In this document: in pieces, positions 15,974 to 25,700 of the stretch
Numbering within the stretch: position 1 is the first letter of the stretch
How the letters are laid out: the number at the start of each line of letters is the position of its first letter
Made by a program: the position numbers and the translations under genes
Notes under the pieces: model-generated
Database searches by the model: none
What the model was told of the DNA's origin: nothing
Seen by the model: only the letters and a program-made list of their open reading frames with translations
Origin: SIG589 sp045652465
GTDB taxonomy: Bacteria; Bacillota; Clostridia; Oscillospirales; Acutalibacteraceae
Assembly (NCBI GenBank): GCA_045652465.1
Contig: JAZRUI010000004.1
Location: 40,012 to 104,011 of the forward strand
Length of the DNA stretch: 64,000 nt
Reading direction: 5' to 3'

Positions 15974-16855
15974 TCACTCCGTTTGATTTAACAAGGCGCA
16001 AAAAAATCTCTGCGCGTTTTTATAGAAAAGTTTTTGAAGAATTATATCATTCAAGCCTTTATCTCGTAGATAGTTATATAATACAGCCATTTTATCCACC
16101 GAGTCAAGTGTTTTATCCATTTTTGCGCCATCAAAATCGCTTCCGATGGCAACATTGTCCTCAAGACCCATAAAAAGCAGGTAGTTAAGGTGGCGATAAA
16201 AGCCCTCAAGCACCCCGCCATCCCCCAAAAATTCGGGATAAAGGCAAAGCCCTAAAATGCCGTTTTTATCATAAAGCGCGCGGATTTGCTCATCGCTTAA
16301 ATTGCGCCTGACATGATGCACGGTTCGGCAGCAGGAATGGCTCGCCAAAACGAATTTTGCCGAATCGATAACGGCGAAAAAACTTTGGTCGTTGAGATGC
16401 GAAACATCAACCGCCATTCTTCGCTCGTTCATCCGCTTTACTATCCGCCTGCCAAACGGGGTGAACTCCCCCGCCGTGTTAACTCCGCCCGCTATTTTAT
16501 TTTTGCCGTTCCAGGTTAAGTTTATGAGTCTGATGCCGTCCGAATAAAGCGAATCTATATCCTCTTCGTTTTCGATAATCACGCCGCCCTCAAGGGATAA
16601 TAAAAAGGCGTTTTTCTCTTCCAAATCCTCGGCGTTTTTTGCGATTTTAACCTGCTCGCAAAAATGCCGCAAAACCGCATTATAACGCCCTTTCGGATCC
16701 TTATGCTCATCGGGAATCCAAATGGCGCAAACGCTCTTCCAATTATCAAAAACGGAGCCCTTGCTTTTTGTTACCGCAAGGTCTCCGTTTATAAAACTTT
16801 GATTATTCCTATAGGATTCATAGGGCGAATCCGTATGCAAATCGAAAAAATCCAA
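15974..16855 (-). CDS. Membrane-dipeptidase family (M19) peptidase
   Basis: 293 residues from TTG at 16855, chosen because GGAGGGG lies 4-5 nt upstream and overlaps the end of yraN; longer in-frame starts would overlap yraN by up to 60 bases. Metal ligands are visible: FDLHTDS, SLEGG, ASHSCCRTVHHVRRN and IGSDFDG. M19 enzymes hydrolyse dipeptides, including D-residue ones, using two zinc ions. No signal peptide, so it is probably cytoplasmic. Co-transcribed with yraN and thrC. Confidence 0.88.
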   Translation of the reverse strand: MDFFDLHTDSPYESYRNNQSFINGDLAVTKSKGSVFDNWKSVCAIWIPDEHKDPKGRYNAVLRHFCEQVKIAKNAEDLEEKNAFLLSLEGGVIIENEEDIDSLYSDGIRLINLTWNGKNKIAGGVNTAGEFTPFGRRIVKRMNERRMAVDVSHLNDQSFFAVIDSAKFVLASHSCCRTVHHVRRNLSDEQIRALYDKNGILGLCLYPEFLGDGGVLEGFYRHLNYLLFMGLEDNVAIGSDFDGAKMDKTLDSVDKMAVLYNYLRDKGLNDIILQKLFYKNAQRFFCALLNQTE

Positions 16856-16856
16856 A

Positions 16857-17231
16857 CTACCCCTCCGGACTGAACGCATTCTCAAGATAATCCATTGAAA
16901 ATTCCTCGCGTCCGCCAACGGTCCGAACGGTTATTTGCGCCACATCAAATCTCGGCTGAAGCTCGCAAAAAGCACGGGAGAGATAGGTGTTGGCTGTCAT
17001 AATAATTTTTTGCTGTTTTCGAAGGTCAACCGCCGCCGCAGGAGAAACAAGCGCCCCCTCGCTTCGGGTTTTAACCTCCACAAATAAAATATATTGCTCG
17101 TTCTCGGCAATAATGTCTATTTCGCCAAAGCGGCTATGAAAATTCCGCTCGGTTATTATAAAGCCTTTTTCCTTCAGATACTCTGCGGTCAGGTCTTCGC
17201 CCGCAAAGCCTCGTTTTGCACTCTTCCTCAT
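16857..17231 (-). CDS. yraN: UPF0102 (YraN) nuclease-fold protein
   Basis: 124 residues. The motif GEIDIIAENEQYILFVEVKTRSEG gives the D-(E/Q)xK pattern of PD-(D/E)xK nucleases. Cellular role is unknown, but the gene nearly always sits beside rnhB, as here, with a 4-bp start/stop overlap. Confidence 0.92.
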   Translation of the reverse strand: MRKSAKRGFAGEDLTAEYLKEKGFIITERNFHSRFGEIDIIAENEQYILFVEVKTRSEGALVSPAAAVDLRKQQKIIMTANTYLSRAFCELQPRFDVAQITVRTVGGREEFSMDYLENAFSPEG

Positions 17232-17827
17232 TTTATGTTTTTAAGGAAGCTCATTCGGTGCAGCGGGCAGGGACCGAACTCTTTTATAAGAGCGATATGC
17301 TCGGCTGTTCCATAGCCCTTGTGCTTAAGGAAATTATACTGCGGGTATTGCCTATCATACTCTTCCATAAGCCTATCACGCGAAACCTTGGCAAGAACGC
17401 TTGCCGCGGCAATCGACATACTTTTAGCATCGCCCTTAACAACGGCTTCGGCAGGAATTTTTATGCCTTTGGGGATTTTGTTGCCATCGATTAGGGCATA
17501 ATCGGCGGGAATATTCAAGCCATCGATAGCGCGATTCATCGCCAAAAAGGTTGCCTCTAAAATGTTATATTTCTCGATTTCCTCAACATCGGCAAAGGCA
17601 ACCGAGAAGGCTAATGCCTTTTCGGTTATTTCGGGAAAAAGCTTTTCTCTTTTCTTTTCGGAGAGTTTTTTGGAATCGTTTAGTCCCTCGATTTCGCATC
17701 CTTCGGGAAGAATTACCGCAGCGGCACAAACAGGACCCATAAGCGGTCCGCGCCCTGCTTCATCAACGCCGCAAACAAAAGAAAATCCCTTTTCTTTAGC
17801 TGCAATTTCATAAGAAAAATCGGGCAT
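17228..17827 (-). CDS. rnhB: Ribonuclease HII
   Basis: 199 residues. GVDEAGRGPLMGPV (about 20-33) supplies the first Asp-Glu pair, and the later acidic residues of the type 2 RNase H site are in place (ALIDGNK). It removes misincorporated ribonucleotides and RNA primers from DNA. It lies between rbgA and yraN with close spacing, the standard Firmicutes order. Confidence 0.97.
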   Translation of the reverse strand: MPDFSYEIAAKEKGFSFVCGVDEAGRGPLMGPVCAAAVILPEGCEIEGLNDSKKLSEKKREKLFPEITEKALAFSVAFADVEEIEKYNILEATFLAMNRAIDGLNIPADYALIDGNKIPKGIKIPAEAVVKGDAKSMSIAAASVLAKVSRDRLMEEYDRQYPQYNFLKHKGYGTAEHIALIKEFGPCPLHRMSFLKNIK

Positions 17828-17830
17828 TTT

Positions 17831-18676
17831 TTAGACCTCCAGCGTTATTCTTCCAAGCTTTTGGGTTCTAAATTCGGAGAGGAGCATATTGGCGGCTCTG
17901 AGGGTGTCGCCCTCGCCGCCGCGAACAACCATTCCGCGCTTTCTCGCAACCTCACAAAGCATATCATAGGAATCGCATTTTTCGATTTTATAACGGCTTT
18001 CAAGCAGCGGCATATAGCGCTCCGAGAGGTTTTCAAGCAATCTCATCGCGAGCCATTCAACATCCAAAATCTCATCGCGCACCGCGCCCGTAAAGGCTAA
18101 TTTTTCGCCAACATCCTTGTCGTCAAATTTAGGCCATAATACTCCCGGTGTATCCAAAAGTTCGAGCTCGTTATCGATTTTAAACCATTGGTTTCCGCGG
18201 GTAACTCCCGGGCGGTCCTCAACCTTTGCGCGAGCGCCGCCCGCCATTCGATTGATAAAGGATGATTTGCCAACATTGGGGATGCCGACAACCATTATGC
18301 GCAGCGGCTTGCCCACCATTCCTTTTTGGCGATAGCCCTCAAGTTTATCGGCAAGCAGCTCCTTAACCGCGGTTTTAAAGGTGTTAAGTCCTTTGCCGCT
18401 TCGGCAATCAACCGCAATCGCCAAAGCGCCCTCCTCGCGGAAGCGCTTTATCCACTGCTCGGTTGCGGCAGGGTCGGCCATATCGCACTTGTTGAGCAGG
18501 ACTATTCGCGGTTTATCCATAATAATACCCGCCAACTCCGGGTTGCGGCTGCTGGCGGGTATTCTTGAATCCACTATTTCGGCAACCGCATCTACTAAAT
18601 TCAGGCTCTCTTTAATCTTACGGCGGGTTTTCGCCATATGACCCGGGAACCATTGAATGTTTTGCGCTTCGCTCAT
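17831..18676 (-). CDS. rbgA: Ribosome biogenesis GTPase RbgA (YlqF)
   Basis: 281 residues. A circularly permuted GTPase: the G4 motif NKCDMAD comes first, then G1 GIPNVGKSSFIN and G3 DTPGVLWP. The N-terminal IQWFPGHMAKTRR is the RbgA signature. It drives late 50S assembly. The start overlaps the lepB stop codon by one base. Confidence 0.97.
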   Translation of the reverse strand: MSEAQNIQWFPGHMAKTRRKIKESLNLVDAVAEIVDSRIPASSRNPELAGIIMDKPRIVLLNKCDMADPAATEQWIKRFREEGALAIAVDCRSGKGLNTFKTAVKELLADKLEGYRQKGMVGKPLRIMVVGIPNVGKSSFINRMAGGARAKVEDRPGVTRGNQWFKIDNELELLDTPGVLWPKFDDKDVGEKLAFTGAVRDEILDVEWLAMRLLENLSERYMPLLESRYKIEKCDSYDMLCEVARKRGMVVRGGEGDTLRAANMLLSEFRTQKLGRITLEV

Positions 18677-19287
18677 TAGTTTACTCCTCCCATTTTCTTT
18701 AGGGGAAAAATTCGGTAAACCGCCCTGCCGAGGATATAGCGAGTGTCGATCATACCATCCTTACCGATGCGGGAAGAACGGCTATCGAGCGAGTTTTGAC
18801 GATTATCGCCCAAAACAAAAACGCAATTCTCGGGAACATAGGCGGGGAAATCTATTTGGTCTTCAAGGCGGTTGATAGCGGCGTTTTTGGTATAATCCTC
18901 TTCGAGGGCAACACCATCAACATAAACCGTTCCGTCAGGACCGATATTAACTATTTGACCCTCCGTTGCGATTATGCGCTTGATTATAGGCTCGGCATAA
19001 ACATCGGGCGAAAGCGAGTTATCGGTATTTCTCGAGATAACAACAATATCGCCCTGCGCGGGGGTATAAAACATATTGGAAATGATTACCTTTTCGCCAC
19101 CGTGAAGCGTATTTTCCATTGATTCGCCATCGATGGTTACAACGCGGAAGAAAAAAGTGAAAATAAGAACAACGGCAATAACCGAGACGACCAAAACGTC
19201 CAGCCATTCGAAGATTTCAGTTTTTAAACTCTTGGGCGGCTTTTCATCAAACTCGCCGTTTTCGCCGTAGGCATAATAGTAATCCAT
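18676..19287 (-). CDS. lepB: Signal peptidase I
   Basis: 203 residues. One membrane anchor (about 29-48) is followed by catalytic Ser56 (IDGESMENTL) and Lys103 (IIKRIIA), with the conserved FVLGDNRQNSLDSR box. It cleaves signal peptides of exported proteins, such as the dockerin protein in this window. The Tyr/acidic N-terminus is unusually long for the family. It follows rplS after a terminator, so it probably starts its own message with rbgA-rnhB-yraN. Confidence 0.97.
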   Translation of the reverse strand: MDYYYAYGENGEFDEKPPKSLKTEIFEWLDVLVVSVIAVVLIFTFFFRVVTIDGESMENTLHGGEKVIISNMFYTPAQGDIVVISRNTDNSLSPDVYAEPIIKRIIATEGQIVNIGPDGTVYVDGVALEEDYTKNAAINRLEDQIDFPAYVPENCVFVLGDNRQNSLDSRSSRIGKDGMIDTRYILGRAVYRIFPLKKMGGVN

Positions 19288-19310
19288 TTTCTCACCTTCT
19301 TCTAAAAAGT

Positions 19311-19338
19311 AAAAAAGGGGGCAAAAGCTCCCCCTTTT
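19311..19338 (-). terminator. Intrinsic terminator after rplS
   Basis: A stem of 9 bp (19313-19321 with 19330-19338), rich in GC, followed by a T run on the minus strand. Confidence 0.88.
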
Positions 19339-19342
19339 CGAC

Positions 19343-19687
19343 TTAACCTATCTGCTCTTTTACCTTGGCAGCCTTACCAACGCGGTCACGCAGATAATAA
19401 AGCTTTGCTCTGCGGATGCGACCGTTTCTAACAAGCTCAACCTTGGCAACATTGGGAGAATGTACCGGGAATACACGCTCTACGCCTACGCCGTAGGATA
19501 CACGACGAACGGTAAAGGTTTCGGCAATGCCGCTGTTATTCTTTGCGATAACAGTTCCTTCGAATACCTGAATTCTCTCGCGCTCGCCTTCACGAATCTT
19601 AACGTGAACACGAACAGTAGAACCGATGTTTACTACGGGAGCATCTTCGCGAAGCTGACCAGCAGTAAGATTCTTGATAGCGTCCAT
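19343..19687 (-). CDS. rplS: 50S ribosomal protein L19
   Basis: 114 residues, normal length. The RVHVKIREGERERIQVFEG segment and the C-terminal RRAKLYYLRDRVGKAAKVKE are diagnostic. L19 sits at the 30S-50S interface. It has its own promoter and a conserved-looking leader. Confidence 0.98.
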   Translation of the reverse strand: MDAIKNLTAGQLREDAPVVNIGSTVRVHVKIREGERERIQVFEGTVIAKNNSGIAETFTVRRVSYGVGVERVFPVHSPNVAKVELVRNGRIRRAKLYYLRDRVGKAAKVKEQIG

Positions 19688-19699
19688 TAAATTTTCCTC

Positions 19700-19807
19700 C
19701 TTAATAATATGAGGCGTTCATACCCAAACGAGTGACAGAGGACCGCCCGCTTCAATGTCGAAATTCGGCATAAAGACCGCCTGTAAGGAACAGACGAATT
19801 CAAATGC
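19700..19807 (-). ncRNA. Candidate rplS (L19) leader
   Basis: About 120 nt lie between the predicted transcription start and the rplS ribosome site. In the transcript sense a GUCUGU/ACAGGC hairpin and an enclosing AUUCG/CGAAU pairing can be drawn, and the segment before rplS (GUUUGGGUAUGAACGCCUC) looks like one I recall upstream of rplS in other Clostridia. L19 leaders are known in Firmicutes. The exact structure is not established here. Confidence 0.5.
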
Positions 19808-19813
19808 TTGTGT

Positions 19814-19842
19814 ATTCTACCACAAAGGAATAAAAAAATCAA
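19814..19842 (-). promoter_or_regulatory. Promoter of rplS
   Basis: On the minus strand: TTGATT (-35), 17-bp spacer, TAGAAT (-10). Confidence 0.75.
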
Positions 19843-19871
19843 GCACTTTTTTTATCGCGCGAAATATTATA

Positions 19872-19900
19872 TTGCTTTTTTGCCGTTAATATAATATAAT
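19872..19900 (+). promoter_or_regulatory. Promoter of the Ca/Na exchanger gene
   Basis: TTGCTT (19872-19877), 17-bp spacer, TATAAT (19895-19900), 44 nt before the start at 19945. Confidence 0.7.
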
Positions 19901-19944
19901 AACCCTAAATTAAGGGGACTTCGCATTGTTTGAGGAGACCTTTT

Positions 19945-20877
19945 ATGCAAATATTTTTGGCGGTTTTGCTTTTTTGTTTGGGACTTTTGTTCACGGCTTG
20001 GGGAGGCGACAGTTTTGTTTCCGCCGCCGCCCGCATTTCGGAAATTTTTTCGGTTCCAAAATTTATTATCGGCGCAACGGTTGTTGCGGTTGCAACGACC
20101 ATGCCCGAACTTATAGTTTCGCTTCTCGCGGCATCGGCAGGCAAAACCGATATGTCGGCATCGGGCGCTATCGGCTCGGTAACCGCCAACACCGGTCTGA
20201 TTCTTGCCCTTTCGGCGGTTTTTATGCCCGCTAATGCCAAGAACAGCCGTTTTAAGTTTATCCTGCTCATTGTTGCGGTTTCGGTTCTCTTAATCGGCTC
20301 GCTTTCGGGCAGGCTATCCCCCTTCGCTTCCCTTATTCTCGCGGCAATTTTTGCCCTTTTTATTTTCGAGAATATCCGCTCCCTAAAACCGCAAAAGGAG
20401 GAGCGCGAGGATTCCTCGGCGGGGCTTTTTATTTCGATAGTTTCGTTTCTTTTCGGCGCAGCGGGAATTGTTATAGGCGCTCGCCTTTTGGTTGATAACG
20501 CCGCGGTCCTCGCAAGAATATGCGGCATCAGCGAGGCGGTTATTGCCGCAACGATTTTGGCTATCGGAACCTCGCTGCCTGAACTGACAACAACTCTTTG
20601 CGCCATAAGGCGGAATGAAAGTTCGCTCTCTATCGGCAACATTTTGGGCGCAAACATAATCGACATAACGGTTATTTTGCCCGCCTGTTCGCTTATATCG
20701 GGCGCGCCTATTCCCATCGAGCGGCGAACCCTGTTTTTCGCCCTTCCCGCCTGTCTTCTTATAATATGTATAGCGGCGGTTCCTGTTTTGTGGCATCAAA
20801 GGCTTAAAAGAACACACGGTTTTTTAATGCTTTTTGCATATTTTATCTATATCGTTTTAACCATCATTTCGGGCTAA
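19945..20877 (+). CDS. Calcium/sodium antiporter (CaCA, YrbG-like)
   Basis: 310 residues from ATG at 19945, with GAGGAGA upstream; an earlier in-frame TTG at 19930 overlaps that site. About ten membrane segments in two homologous halves, each with its alpha-repeat: VATTMPELIVSLLAA in the first and AIGTSLPELTTTLCAI in the second. It exchanges Na+ or H+ for Ca2+ across the membrane. An acidic loop between the halves is typical. It precedes an Lrp regulator by 28 nt. Confidence 0.93.
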   Translation: MQIFLAVLLFCLGLLFTAWGGDSFVSAAARISEIFSVPKFIIGATVVAVATTMPELIVSLLAASAGKTDMSASGAIGSVTANTGLILALSAVFMPANAKNSRFKFILLIVAVSVLLIGSLSGRLSPFASLILAAIFALFIFENIRSLKPQKEEREDSSAGLFISIVSFLFGAAGIVIGARLLVDNAAVLARICGISEAVIAATILAIGTSLPELTTTLCAIRRNESSLSIGNILGANIIDITVILPACSLISGAPIPIERRTLFFALPACLLIICIAAVPVLWHQRLKRTHGFLMLFAYFIYIVLTIISG

Positions 20878-20905
20878 ACCCGAATTTTCTTAAAGGAGTG
20901 TTATT

Positions 20906-21385
20906 ATGGACAAATTACTTAACCTACTCGAAAAGGATGCAAGACTCACCCCCGCGCAGCTCGCCGTTATGACCGAGCGCGATGAGGGCGATATTAAGCG
21001 CGCCATTTTAGAGTTTGAAAAAAGCGGCACCATTTTAGGCTATCAGGCACTTGTTGACTGGGATAAGACCGACCGCGAATATGTCAGCGCCATTATCGAG
21101 CTCCGCATTACTCCGCAACGCGACCGCGGTTTTGATAAGGTTGCCGAAATGATTTATACCTTCCCCGAGGTTAAGAGCCTTTATTTAATGTCGGGCGCTT
21201 ATGACCTTCATGTTGTTTTGGAGGGAAAGACCATGCGCGAGGTTGCATCCTTCGTTTCGGACAAGCTTGCAACCATTGACTCCGTTTTATCCACCTCGAC
21301 CCATTTTGTTCTCAAAAAATATAAGGACAAGGGCGTTATTTATGAAGCTGAAGAAACCGATGGAAGAGGTAGCTGCTTAGTATGA
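20906..21385 (+). CDS. Lrp/AsnC family transcriptional regulator
   Basis: 159 residues. An N-terminal HTH (KDARLTPAQLAVMTERDEGDIKRAI) is followed by the RAM ligand-binding domain (LMSGAYDLHVVLEGKTMREV). Such proteins sense amino acids. It overlaps the next aminotransferase start by 4 bp, so the pair is translationally coupled, and its target is likely this operon. Confidence 0.93.
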   Translation: MDKLLNLLEKDARLTPAQLAVMTERDEGDIKRAILEFEKSGTILGYQALVDWDKTDREYVSAIIELRITPQRDRGFDKVAEMIYTFPEVKSLYLMSGAYDLHVVLEGKTMREVASFVSDKLATIDSVLSTSTHFVLKKYKDKGVIYEAEETDGRGSCLV

Positions 21386-22548
21386 TAAATTATGAAAAGC
21401 TCCTTTCCGATAAGGCGCAAAATATCGCTCCTTCGGGCATTCGAAAGTTTTTTGATTTGACCGAAAAAATGGGCGATGTTACGGCTCTTACGGTTGGACA
21501 ACCCGACTTTGTAACCCCTTGGCACATTCGCGAAGCCGCGATTGAAAGCCTTAAAAAGGGTCGCACCTACTACACATCGAATGCAGGTCTAACCCCGCTT
21601 CGCGAGGAGATTTGCAACTATATGGAGCGCCGTTTTGGCCTCCGCTATGACCCTAAAACCGAGGCACTCGTTACGGTTGGCGGAAGCGAAGCTATCGACA
21701 TTACGGTTAGAGCTGTTGTCAGAGCCGGCGATGAGGTTATTATCCCCGAGCCCTGCTTCGTTTGTTATGCTCCGATTGTGTCGCTCGCGGGCGGAATTCC
21801 CGTTAAGCTTCCCCTTCGATATGAGGATAAATTCAAATTAACTCCCGAACTTTTGAAGGGCGCAATAACCGAGCGCACTAAGCTTTTGGTCCTCGCATTC
21901 CCCAACAATCCCACAGGCGCCATCATGACCAAAGAGGATTTGGAGCCTATCGCAAAAATCCTTCGCGGAACCGATATTTTAGTGCTTTCGGATGAGATTT
22001 ATGCCGAGCTGACCTATGGCAAAAAGCATTGCTCTATCGCCTCGCTTGAGGGCATGAGAGAGCGCACTATTATCGCCAGCGGTTTCTCAAAAGCCTATGC
22101 TATGACGGGCTGGAGAATGGGCTACACCCTCGCTCCCGCTCCCATAACCGAGCAAATGTATAAAATCCATCAATACGCCATTATGTGCGCCCCGACAACC
22201 AGCCAGTTTGCGGCTGTTGAAGCGCTCAAAAACGGCGATGATGACATCGAATATATGCGCGAAGAATATGACCAACGCCGCCGCCTTATAATCGACGGAT
22301 TTAAATCAATCGGACTCGACTGTTTCGTTCCCGAAGGCGCTTTTTATGCCTTCCCCAACATCGGAAAATTCGGAATGAGCAGCGAAGACTTTTGCCTTAA
22401 ATTGCTCGAGCAAAAAAAGGTTGCTATCGTTCCCGGAACCGCCTTCGGCGAATCGGGCGAAGGCTTCGCAAGAATCTCCTATGCCTACTCGGTTAAGCAT
22501 ATAAGCACAGCCATTGAAAAGATGGGCGAATTCATTAAAGAACTTTAA
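21382..22548 (+). CDS. Pyridoxal-phosphate aminotransferase (class I/II)
   Basis: 388 residues. The PLP lysine lies in SGFSKAYAMTGWRMGY, with the FPNNPTGA and DEIYAEL motifs of fold type I aspartate aminotransferase-like enzymes. It transfers amino groups between amino acids and 2-oxo acids; substrate not decidable, though the PatA/aromatic branch is a fair guess. Paired with an Lrp regulator. Ends at an intrinsic terminator. Confidence 0.92.
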   Translation: MINYEKLLSDKAQNIAPSGIRKFFDLTEKMGDVTALTVGQPDFVTPWHIREAAIESLKKGRTYYTSNAGLTPLREEICNYMERRFGLRYDPKTEALVTVGGSEAIDITVRAVVRAGDEVIIPEPCFVCYAPIVSLAGGIPVKLPLRYEDKFKLTPELLKGAITERTKLLVLAFPNNPTGAIMTKEDLEPIAKILRGTDILVLSDEIYAELTYGKKHCSIASLEGMRERTIIASGFSKAYAMTGWRMGYTLAPAPITEQMYKIHQYAIMCAPTTSQFAAVEALKNGDDDIEYMREEYDQRRRLIIDGFKSIGLDCFVPEGAFYAFPNIGKFGMSSEDFCLKLLEQKKVAIVPGTAFGESGEGFARISYAYSVKHISTAIEKMGEFIKEL

Positions 22549-22550
22549 AA

Positions 22551-22582
22551 AGAAGCGCTGAGAAATGCTCTCGGCGCTTCTT
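22551..22582 (+). terminator. Intrinsic terminator after the aminotransferase gene
   Basis: A 13-bp stem (22551-22563 with 22570-22582, one G-U pair) followed by a T run. Confidence 0.92.
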
Positions 22583-22660
22583 TTTTTGCCATTTTAATGC
22601 GCTAAATTGTTTTTTCGCCAATTTTTGTTGAAAATAACCACATTTTTTTAAAAATAAGTA

Positions 22661-22689
22661 TTGAAATTAGGAACAAATAATGGTAAACT
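22661..22689 (+). promoter_or_regulatory. Promoter of the dockerin/SGNH gene
   Basis: TTGAAA (22661-22666), 17-bp spacer, TAAACT (22684-22689). The 190-bp gap around it is very AT-rich with no other feature seen. Confidence 0.55.
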
Positions 22690-22740
22690 TACCATAGGTT
22701 ATTCTCATTATTATATTTTAATAGCAAAGGAGAATGTGAG

Positions 22741-25700
22741 ATGAAAAAAACCTTAAGTATCATCCTTGCGGTTTTGATGATTGTTGGTACCCTTTCGGTA
22801 CTTACAATCCTCCCCACAACTGCTGAGGAATCAGGCCCCGTTAACCTCATCGTTAACGGTGATTTCGAAGGTGTTGACACCAATGGTGACGGCACCGTTG
22901 ACAAATGGGGCTACGACGCTGATGACCAAGCAGCCAGCACCTATCCCGGCGAATTTGTCGAGAACAGACCCTATGGCTGGCGCACCAATCACGCTACTTA
23001 CGGCAACGCCGTTACCAGCTATGGTTCCACAATTGAACCCGCAGGCTACATAACCAATTACAACAATATTGTTGGTTCTGTTAACCGTGGTCAAATCATG
23101 TTCCAAGATGTTAGACTTGAAGCAGGCAAAACCTATGTTGCTTCTGCTAAGCTTGGCTTCCGTCCCAACACTGAGGACCCCACTGCTCAAACCGCATGGT
23201 CCATTGATATGTTTATGGATGCCGAAACCGGAATTACAAATGCCAACAGAAGCGTTGTAGGCACTGTTGATTGGTCGGTTAGAAAGGCTCTTGCTTTTGA
23301 AAAAATCGAAGGCACCGACCTTTACGGCGCAGGCGATATGACCGATGAAACCTTCACCTTTAATGCTGATGATTTCATTGCTGCCAACAACCTCACCCCG
23401 GGAGCAGACGGCAAATATCACGCTCGTCTTGTTATTTATAACTACTCCTGGAGTGCTGCAGCAACCTTCTGCTCGCTTATCGATGATATTACCCTCTATG
23501 AATGCGCAAGCATTTCGGCAGGTAACGGCGGTTATGTAACCGGCGATACCGATGCAACCACAGGCGAAGACTTCACCGTTACCGCAGTTCCCTACTACGG
23601 CAACACCTTCCTCGGTTGGTATGAGGGCGACACTCTCGTTTCCTCCGATGTTACCTATAGCGGCAAGCTCAACAAGAGCATTGTTGCTAAGTTCAATGTT
23701 TACAACCAGATTGTTGACGGTAACTTTGAATCCGGCACTACCGCAGGTCAGGATTTCTTCAATGCAAAGTCTAATGCTGCAAATGCAGGACACAATGTTG
23801 TAATTGATAATCCCACAGGCGGCACTGTTCACGGCGATAAGGTGCTTAAGGTTAACCCCGCTACCGCCGTTAACACCAACTGTGATATTCTTACCATTCC
23901 TTTCCAGGTTAAGAAAAACACCCGCTATGTAATGCACCTTTCCTACTACTCTGTTGACCTTGATGGAACAGGTTATGTAGGTTTGTTCTCTGACACATCC
24001 TTTCAAAATGGTTGGACCCGTTCCACTTATGCTAAGAATGTTACCTACCACTGGGAAACCGAAGGCAGCACTAACCTCGGAGCTTGGACAGTATTCGGCG
24101 GTCATGGCTTAACCTACGCTATGATGCGTGACCAAACCCACGCTACCGTTGGTGCAGGCAAAAACAAGTGGATTGACTACTGGGTAACCTTCGAAACCGG
24201 CGAAGAAACCACCATCTTTGCTGACGGACAGGACACCGCTAATATGTTCTTCCTGTTCGGTGTTTCTAACAGCACAACCAACACCTACTATGTTGACAAT
24301 GTTAGCATCACCGAAGCAAAATCCACCGCTAACGATGCTATTAAGGCTGTTGCCGGCGAAAACGGCACCGTTTCCGTTGCACAATCTATTTTAGACTCCG
24401 TTTGCTATGTTGCCAACAACAACGCCAAGGTAGGCACCGCTTCTACTGCAGTTGCCGGCACTGAGGCTTACTCGCAGGTTGCTATCGCTACCTACACCGC
24501 AAAAGCAAACAACGGCTTTATTTTCACCGGTTGGTATGACGAGAACAACAACCTCGTTTCCACCGAAGCTACCACAACATTCTCCAAGAACGGAACATAT
24601 ACCGCTAAATTCGGTCAGGGTCATGCCTGCGGCGATGGCGGATACTTAGTTGACAACGGTGACGGCACCGTTACCGCTAAGGCTTATTACGGAAATATAT
24701 TCCTCGGTTGGTACGATGGCTCCACCTTAAAGACCGCCGATGCTACCGTTGCTAACAACGGCGCAGAAAAGTACACCGCTACCTTCGCGGTTAACAACCA
24801 GATTGTTGACGGCGCATTTGATACCGCTGCAGGTCTTGAAAAATGGCAGGCAAACGAATATTCCAATGTATTCCACATTGAGGATGCCGATGGTCTTTCG
24901 GGCAAGGGTATGAACGCATATTCTAACGGTAACTCCATGATGGCTATCCGCTATCCCTTAACCGTTAAGAAGAACACTGCTTACAAGCTCCAGTTCAACA
25001 TGAAGATAGGCAATGTTACCGCCACGAGCGAAACCGCCACTCCCGTTTGGTCTCCCATGATTTCGGGAAGCCCGACCGGTCCTGATTGGGGCAACTGGCC
25101 TAAGCTTGACAGCTACACCATTACTCTTCAGTCGATGACTGACCCCACTAAGATATACATTAACAGCGGCCTTGATACCGCAAACATTCATCAGGCCAAT
25201 TTCTATGAGCTCAAAGAAATCTTTGGTACCGATTGGATTAATGTTACCATCGACATTGCTTTCGATGATGACACCTCCTACAGCGGCAAGGGCAACCTCT
25301 TTGAGAATTCCGACACTGCAACCGTTTACTTCGCACTTGGTCACAACTTTGCAAAGAACCAGACCGGTGCTATCTACGACAATATGAGCTTCTATGAGGA
25401 TGCCGACCTTGTTCAGCTTTCTCATAAGGAAAATGTTCGTCCCATTCGCCAGGGCATTGGTCCTATGGCAGTTGGCAACGAATATTCCTTCAGTCTTGAG
25501 AAGGATGCTGATGTTTCGGCAACCGTTAAGCATAACGGCGTAACCGTTAACGCAGTAAACGGCGTTTACACCGTTACTCTTGCAGACACTAACGACATCA
25601 CAGTTGCACTCGCAAACGATAGCGAATATCCCGAAATGGGCAAGGATATGGATGGCAACGACCTCACCAAGTATGACCTTGACCTCTATACCCAGAAGGT

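Noticed and set aside
19905..20717. 270-codon antisense frame opposite the Ca/Na exchanger
   Set aside because: Fully overlaps a gene with clear alpha-repeat motifs; composition (Ala/Ile/Arg/Pro-rich) is typical of an antisense shadow.
23500..24850. Nearly repeated DNA in the dockerin gene considered as a transposable repeat
   Set aside because: The similarity is at protein level between homologous modules (FLGWY repeat plus binding module), consistent with domain duplication.
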